Assembly: GCA_934643185.1 (NCBI GenBank)
Contig: CAKUBN010000084.1
Coordinates: forward strand, 1 to 6,406
Direction: 5' to 3'
Length of the DNA: 6,406 nt
Origin: an uncultured Eubacteriales bacterium
Lineage (GTDB): Bacteria > Bacillota > Clostridia > Oscillospirales > Acutalibacteraceae
Position 1 is the first letter of the stretch; each line of letters starts with the position of its first letter. A program made the position numbers and the translations under genes. The notes under the pieces are model-generated. The model saw nothing but the letters and a program-made list of their open reading frames with translations, had not been told where the DNA came from and searched no databases. Shown piece by piece: positions 6,289 to 6,406 of the stretch.

Positions 6289-6343
6289 TGGTGCCGGTGG
6301 CGGGGGTCGAACCCGCACGATGTTGCCATCAACGGATTTTGAG
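6289..6343 (-). tRNA. Partial tRNA-Leu (anticodon CAA): 3' half only
   Basis: Read on the minus strand, the segment holds the full 3' half of a leucine tRNA. It begins with the anticodon loop CTCAAAA (complement of 6337-6343; anticodon CAA at 6341-6339), then the 3' anticodon stem TCCGT, a variable arm with the small stem GATG-GCAA-CATC typical of class II tRNAs, the T stem-loop GCGGG-TTCGACC-CCCGC, the 3' acceptor strand CACCGGC, discriminator A and encoded CCA. Upstream of the loop the sequence should read CGGA to pair with TCCG, followed by a D arm and an acceptor strand GCCGGTG. Instead it reads GAGCAAATAA and has none of these. The gene is therefore broken at the anticodon loop and cannot make a tRNA. 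The clean break and the intact terminator fit a displaced 3' end left by site-specific integration. Confidence 0.85.
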
Positions 6344-6350
6344 TTATTTG
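6330..6350. other. Probable integration junction (attL/attR-like core) in tRNA-Leu
   Basis: On the plus strand the core reads CAACGGA (6330-6336), TTTTGAG (6337-6343), TTATTTG (6344-6350). In an intact gene the anticodon stem-loop would read CAACGGA, TTTTGAG, TCCGTTG: two 7-base inverted arms around a 7-base centre, the usual shape of a tyrosine-recombinase core site. Here the left arm and the centre are tRNA sequence and the right arm differs at four of seven positions (TTATTTG), as expected for one attachment hybrid. By the usual logic the element lies on the right, and an intact tRNA-Leu should be found at its far end. Confidence 0.6.
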
Positions 6351-6406
6351 CTCCACACGGAATACAGACGAACTCAGCCCCCTGTGGAGGTCGTTGACGG
6401 ACACCA
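6344..6406. mobile_element. Probable terminal 63 bases of an integrated element
   Basis: This short stretch replaces the 5' half of the tRNA-Leu gene. It contains an inverted repeat CTCCACA (6351-6357) / TGTGGAG (6383-6389), which could fold or bind a recombinase or excision factor. No gene can be identified within it. On the minus strand one frame stays open from the window edge through the tRNA fragment to a stop at 6223-6225. The assignment to a mobile element rests only on the tRNA break; no integrase is in the window. Confidence 0.4.

Noticed and set aside
6337..6406. Group I intron interrupting tRNA-Leu
   Set aside because: Known introns in tRNA-Leu interrupt the anticodon and end in G; here the anticodon loop is whole, no G lies at the join, and only 63 bases are available, so no intron core can be seen.

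Overview
The window looks like a chromosomal segment of a Gram-positive gut-type Clostridia (probably Oscillospiraceae/Ruminococcaceae-like). This is inferred from strong AGGAGG-type ribosome sites, GC-rich genes separated by AT-rich gaps, a GntR/HutC regulator and ROK kinase next to sugar genes, and a tRNA-Leu 3' end with encoded CCA. No lineage marker is present, so the assignment is tentative.

Layout. Positions 1-264 hold no gene. They contain three copies of an AACTTCATT(T)TAC-like repeat, possibly the end of an insertion element, followed by a good intrinsic terminator for the leftward genes. A leftward two-gene operon follows (promoter near 1918-1946): a GntR-family regulator with a UTRA effector domain (1146-1883) and, overlapping it by 4 bases, a ROK-family sugar kinase (265-1149). 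A 164-base divergent control region (1884-2047) carries two well-formed promoters and candidate operator half-sites. The rightward operon encodes a long class I mannose-6-phosphate isomerase with an extra N-terminal domain (2048-3784) and a GH38-type alpha-mannosidase-like enzyme (3800-6156). The latter is broken by an apparent one-base deletion near 4358-4362. A long hairpin (6171-6227) follows.

The right end (6243-6406) holds the 3' half of a tRNA-Leu(CAA) gene on the minus strand, with its own terminator. The match to a tRNA stops exactly at the anticodon loop, and the remaining 63 bases are unrelated to a tRNA 5' half. This is the classic footprint of a tyrosine-recombinase element integrated in a tRNA gene, with the element expected to lie to the right of the window.

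How the genes work together (inference from families): a mannose-containing oligosaccharide enters the cell through a transporter not in this window. The cytoplasmic GH38 enzyme releases mannose or a related sugar, the ROK kinase phosphorylates it, and the isomerase converts mannose-6-phosphate to fructose-6-phosphate for glycolysis. The GntR/UTRA protein probably senses a sugar phosphate and controls both divergent operons. The frameshift means the mannosidase step may be inactive in this strain, unless it is a sequencing or assembly error.
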